Shown: in pieces, positions 56,879 through 58,334 of the stretch
How positions within the stretch are numbered: position 1 is the first letter of the stretch
How the letters are laid out: each line of letters opens with the position of its first letter
Assembly: GCA_022797535.1 (NCBI GenBank)
Contig: JAAWKU010000004.1
Coordinates: 1 to 58,334 of the forward strand
Reading direction: 5' to 3'
From: Lachnospiraceae bacterium
Lineage (GTDB): Bacteria; Bacillota; Clostridia; Lachnospirales; Lachnospiraceae
Length of the DNA stretch: 58,334 nt
The notes under the pieces: generated by a model
Database searches by the model: none
Told to the model about the DNA's origin: nothing
The model's input: the letters and a program-made list of their open reading frames with translations, nothing else
Position numbers and translations under genes: made by a program

Positions 56879-58334
56879 ATGCTCCCTCCCATCTGCATCC
56901 CAGCCCTCTGTGACTGCTCCTGTTTTAATTCCTGTTCCGTCTTTATGGAAAAGTCATCGCTGGAATTCCAGAAACTGACGCTAATATGCCCCTCTTCTGT
57001 TTCGATCTGTTGCTCAAATTCTTCCCCCCAGTTACAGCTTAGCTGTTCCTCCCAGATACGCTCCAGTCTGGACAATTCCTGCGGCGGCAAAGTGCCATAG
57101 GTTTTCACTTCCAGCACACACCAAAGTTCTCCGTTCCATAATTCCACTGTCGGTATCATGCTGAATATCTTCCGCTCTAATAAACGGTTTTCCAGATAAT
57201 ATACATATCCCCTATCTCCCTCTTTCTCAAGGCAGTTCTGGCGCACTCTCTTCTGGATTTCATCCTTAAACCGGCACAGTTCTCTGGGGCTTATTTCTTC
57301 AGCCTGATCCGAAACATCTCCCCCGCTGTCAAGGCGCAGAATTCCTTTCAACGGACTGAACAGCTTAAAGCCTGTCAGTTCCTCCGGAAGCTGGCGGATA
57401 GGCCTGTCCACACGCAGAATTAATCCATATTTTGTTTCTGCCACACTGTCCATTCTCATCTGCCTTTTTCCGAAAGCATCATAGTCAAAGAACGGCTTAA
57501 GACTGTCCACAATGCTTATCTTTTCTTTTTCCAGATAGTAATCTGCATAATCGGCTGCAGTCCTAATCTGCCAAGGCAGAAATTCGTAATATTCCAGCTT
57601 TTCGGCTATCTCCTTGGCCTGTGCCATATTTTCCGGCAGCTCCGCCTCCATCGCTGCAAACAGTTTATTCCGTAATCCGGCATCTTTCATAATTCCTTTC
57701 TCTGCCAATACCCAGGCAAACTCATTTATTTCCCGGACATTATCGGAAAGCGGCAGCAATGGTCTCAGTTCCTGGACAGGGCAGTTGATGTTTATGATCT
57801 TATGCGAGTCCAGCGTCTTTCCGCCCAGATTCTTCTCCGCCAGTGCAAGCCTTTCTTCAGAGGCTGGGAGGGAGATGGGGTAAGTAAAGTATTTTGCGGC
57901 ATTATAACAGGAATATAAGTTAACCAGAATAATACATGAACTGTCGTATACATGATCAGGCATTTTTTTTCCATCATAAATCCTCTGAAATGGCTTTCTC
58001 GCTAAAACTGCATACCCATATTCCGTAAAGCGTCCCCTGTGGCTCTCTGCGTACTTCTCCCCGACCGTCCTGTCATCCGGACACGGCAGCGTCCCTCTTG
58101 CAACATCCCCGCTTTCCAGCAGACGCTTTCCAAGTTCCTTATAGTCCGTTGCACCTTCGTAGAGCATAACATTATCCAGATTGCAGGACAGATTTATAAT
58201 ATCTATTATGCTGTGCGGTTTCACAATATCCAGAGCTGCCTGGAATACAGCTTTTTCCTTTTCTGTCATCCCCGCCGTCTGCTGGTCTAAAAACATCATT
58301 TCATCTATTCCCCTGTACGTCTGGAATATCTTTC
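56875..58334 (-). CDS. Large ArdA-like antirestriction protein, block B first gene (5' end outside window)
   Basis: The frame stays open to the right edge (…KIFQTYRGIDE before the ATG codons at 58299), matching an internal point about 65 residues into 51222-52859. The true start is therefore beyond the window. Parts as in its paralogue: EKEKAVFQAALDIVKPHSII, ESHRGRFTEYGYAVL, second domain SLPASEERLALAEKNLGGKT and DYDAFGKRQMRMDSVAETKY, and the C-terminal module NPTVELWN-like (IPTVELWNGELWCVLEVKTY, FSIKTEQELKQ). Confidence 0.78.
   Translation of the reverse strand, partial: KIFQTYRGIDEMMFLDQQTAGMTEKEKAVFQAALDIVKPHSIIDIINLSCNLDNVMLYEGATDYKELGKRLLESGDVARGTLPCPDDRTVGEKYAESHRGRFTEYGYAVLARKPFQRIYDGKKMPDHVYDSSCIILVNLYSCYNAAKYFTYPISLPASEERLALAEKNLGGKTLDSHKIININCPVQELRPLLPLSDNVREINEFAWVLAEKGIMKDAGLRNKLFAAMEAELPENMAQAKEIAEKLEYYEFLPWQIRTAADYADYYLEKEKISIVDSLKPFFDYDAFGKRQMRMDSVAETKYGLILRVDRPIRQLPEELTGFKLFSPLKGILRLDSGGDVSDQAEEISPRELCRFKDEIQKRVRQNCLEKEGDRGYVYYLENRLLERKIFSMIPTVELWNGELWCVLEVKTYGTLPPQELSRLERIWEEQLSCNWGEEFEQQIETEEGHISVSFWNSSDDFSIKTEQELKQEQSQRAGMQMGGSI

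Overview
The window is most of an integrative and conjugative element (ICE) in a Gram-positive anaerobe of the Clostridia, most likely Lachnospiraceae or a neighbour. The grounds are strong AGGAGG ribosome binding sites, frequent TTG and GTG starts, a MobP3 relaxase, TrsE/PrgI-type Gram-positive transfer proteins and many small families (DUF3991, DUF3852, DUF6045, DUF6103, LPD28, YodL) typical of gut clostridial ICEs. Nearly every gene lies on the minus strand; one short plus-strand operon sits at 11.0-12.1 kb. Family names come from memory of protein families, not from a search.

Layout. 0-2 kb: a 3' portion of a tRNA-Asn gene (candidate attachment-site scar), a membrane-anchored coiled-coil protein and AT-rich sequence. 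2-6.4 kb: recombination and regulation block with a large serine recombinase, a small protein, a resolvase-like protein without the expected catalytic serine, a PemK/MazF toxin and a sigma-region-4 regulator. A diverged repeat of about 140 bp flanks the recombinase block. 6.4-10.8 kb: cargo, namely an ECF sigma factor with a membrane partner and a three-gene operon for two secreted proteins and one unknown. Both transcription units carry the same ECF-type promoter with identical spacing. 11-12.1 kb: plus-strand operon with a broken-looking Xre regulator.

12.3-35.8 kb: DNA processing and transfer. In transcription order from high to low coordinates: VirB2-like protein, two paralogues of unknown function, VirB6-like protein, m5C methyltransferase, PrgI, TrsD-like protein, Fic protein, VirB4, amidoligase and GGCT pair, NlpC/P60 hydrolase, DUF6329 pair, relaxosome protein, MobP3 relaxase with a Sel1-repeat tail, Toprim/DUF3991 protein and VirD4. 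A complete type III (ToxIN-like) toxin-antitoxin locus is inserted between the relaxosome protein and the relaxase: sigma-A promoter, three 34-nt RNA repeats, terminator, toxin, and an additional translationally coupled gene of unknown function.

35.8-46.6 kb: a secreted surface protein followed by a nearly full Tad/Flp pilus set (prepilin, prepilin peptidase, CpaB, TadZ-like, TadA, TadB, TadC, two pseudopilin-like proteins), suggesting the element encodes its own adhesion or mating pilus. 46.6-58.3 kb: an establishment or anti-defence region with SpoVG, YodL, AbrB, an adenine methylase, LPD28 proteins, four large proteins each carrying two ArdA-like domains in two duplicated blocks, a DUF6075 protein, a PP-loop/PAPS-reductase-like enzyme and a hybrid gene remnant. 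The last gene runs off the right edge, and so does the right end of the element.
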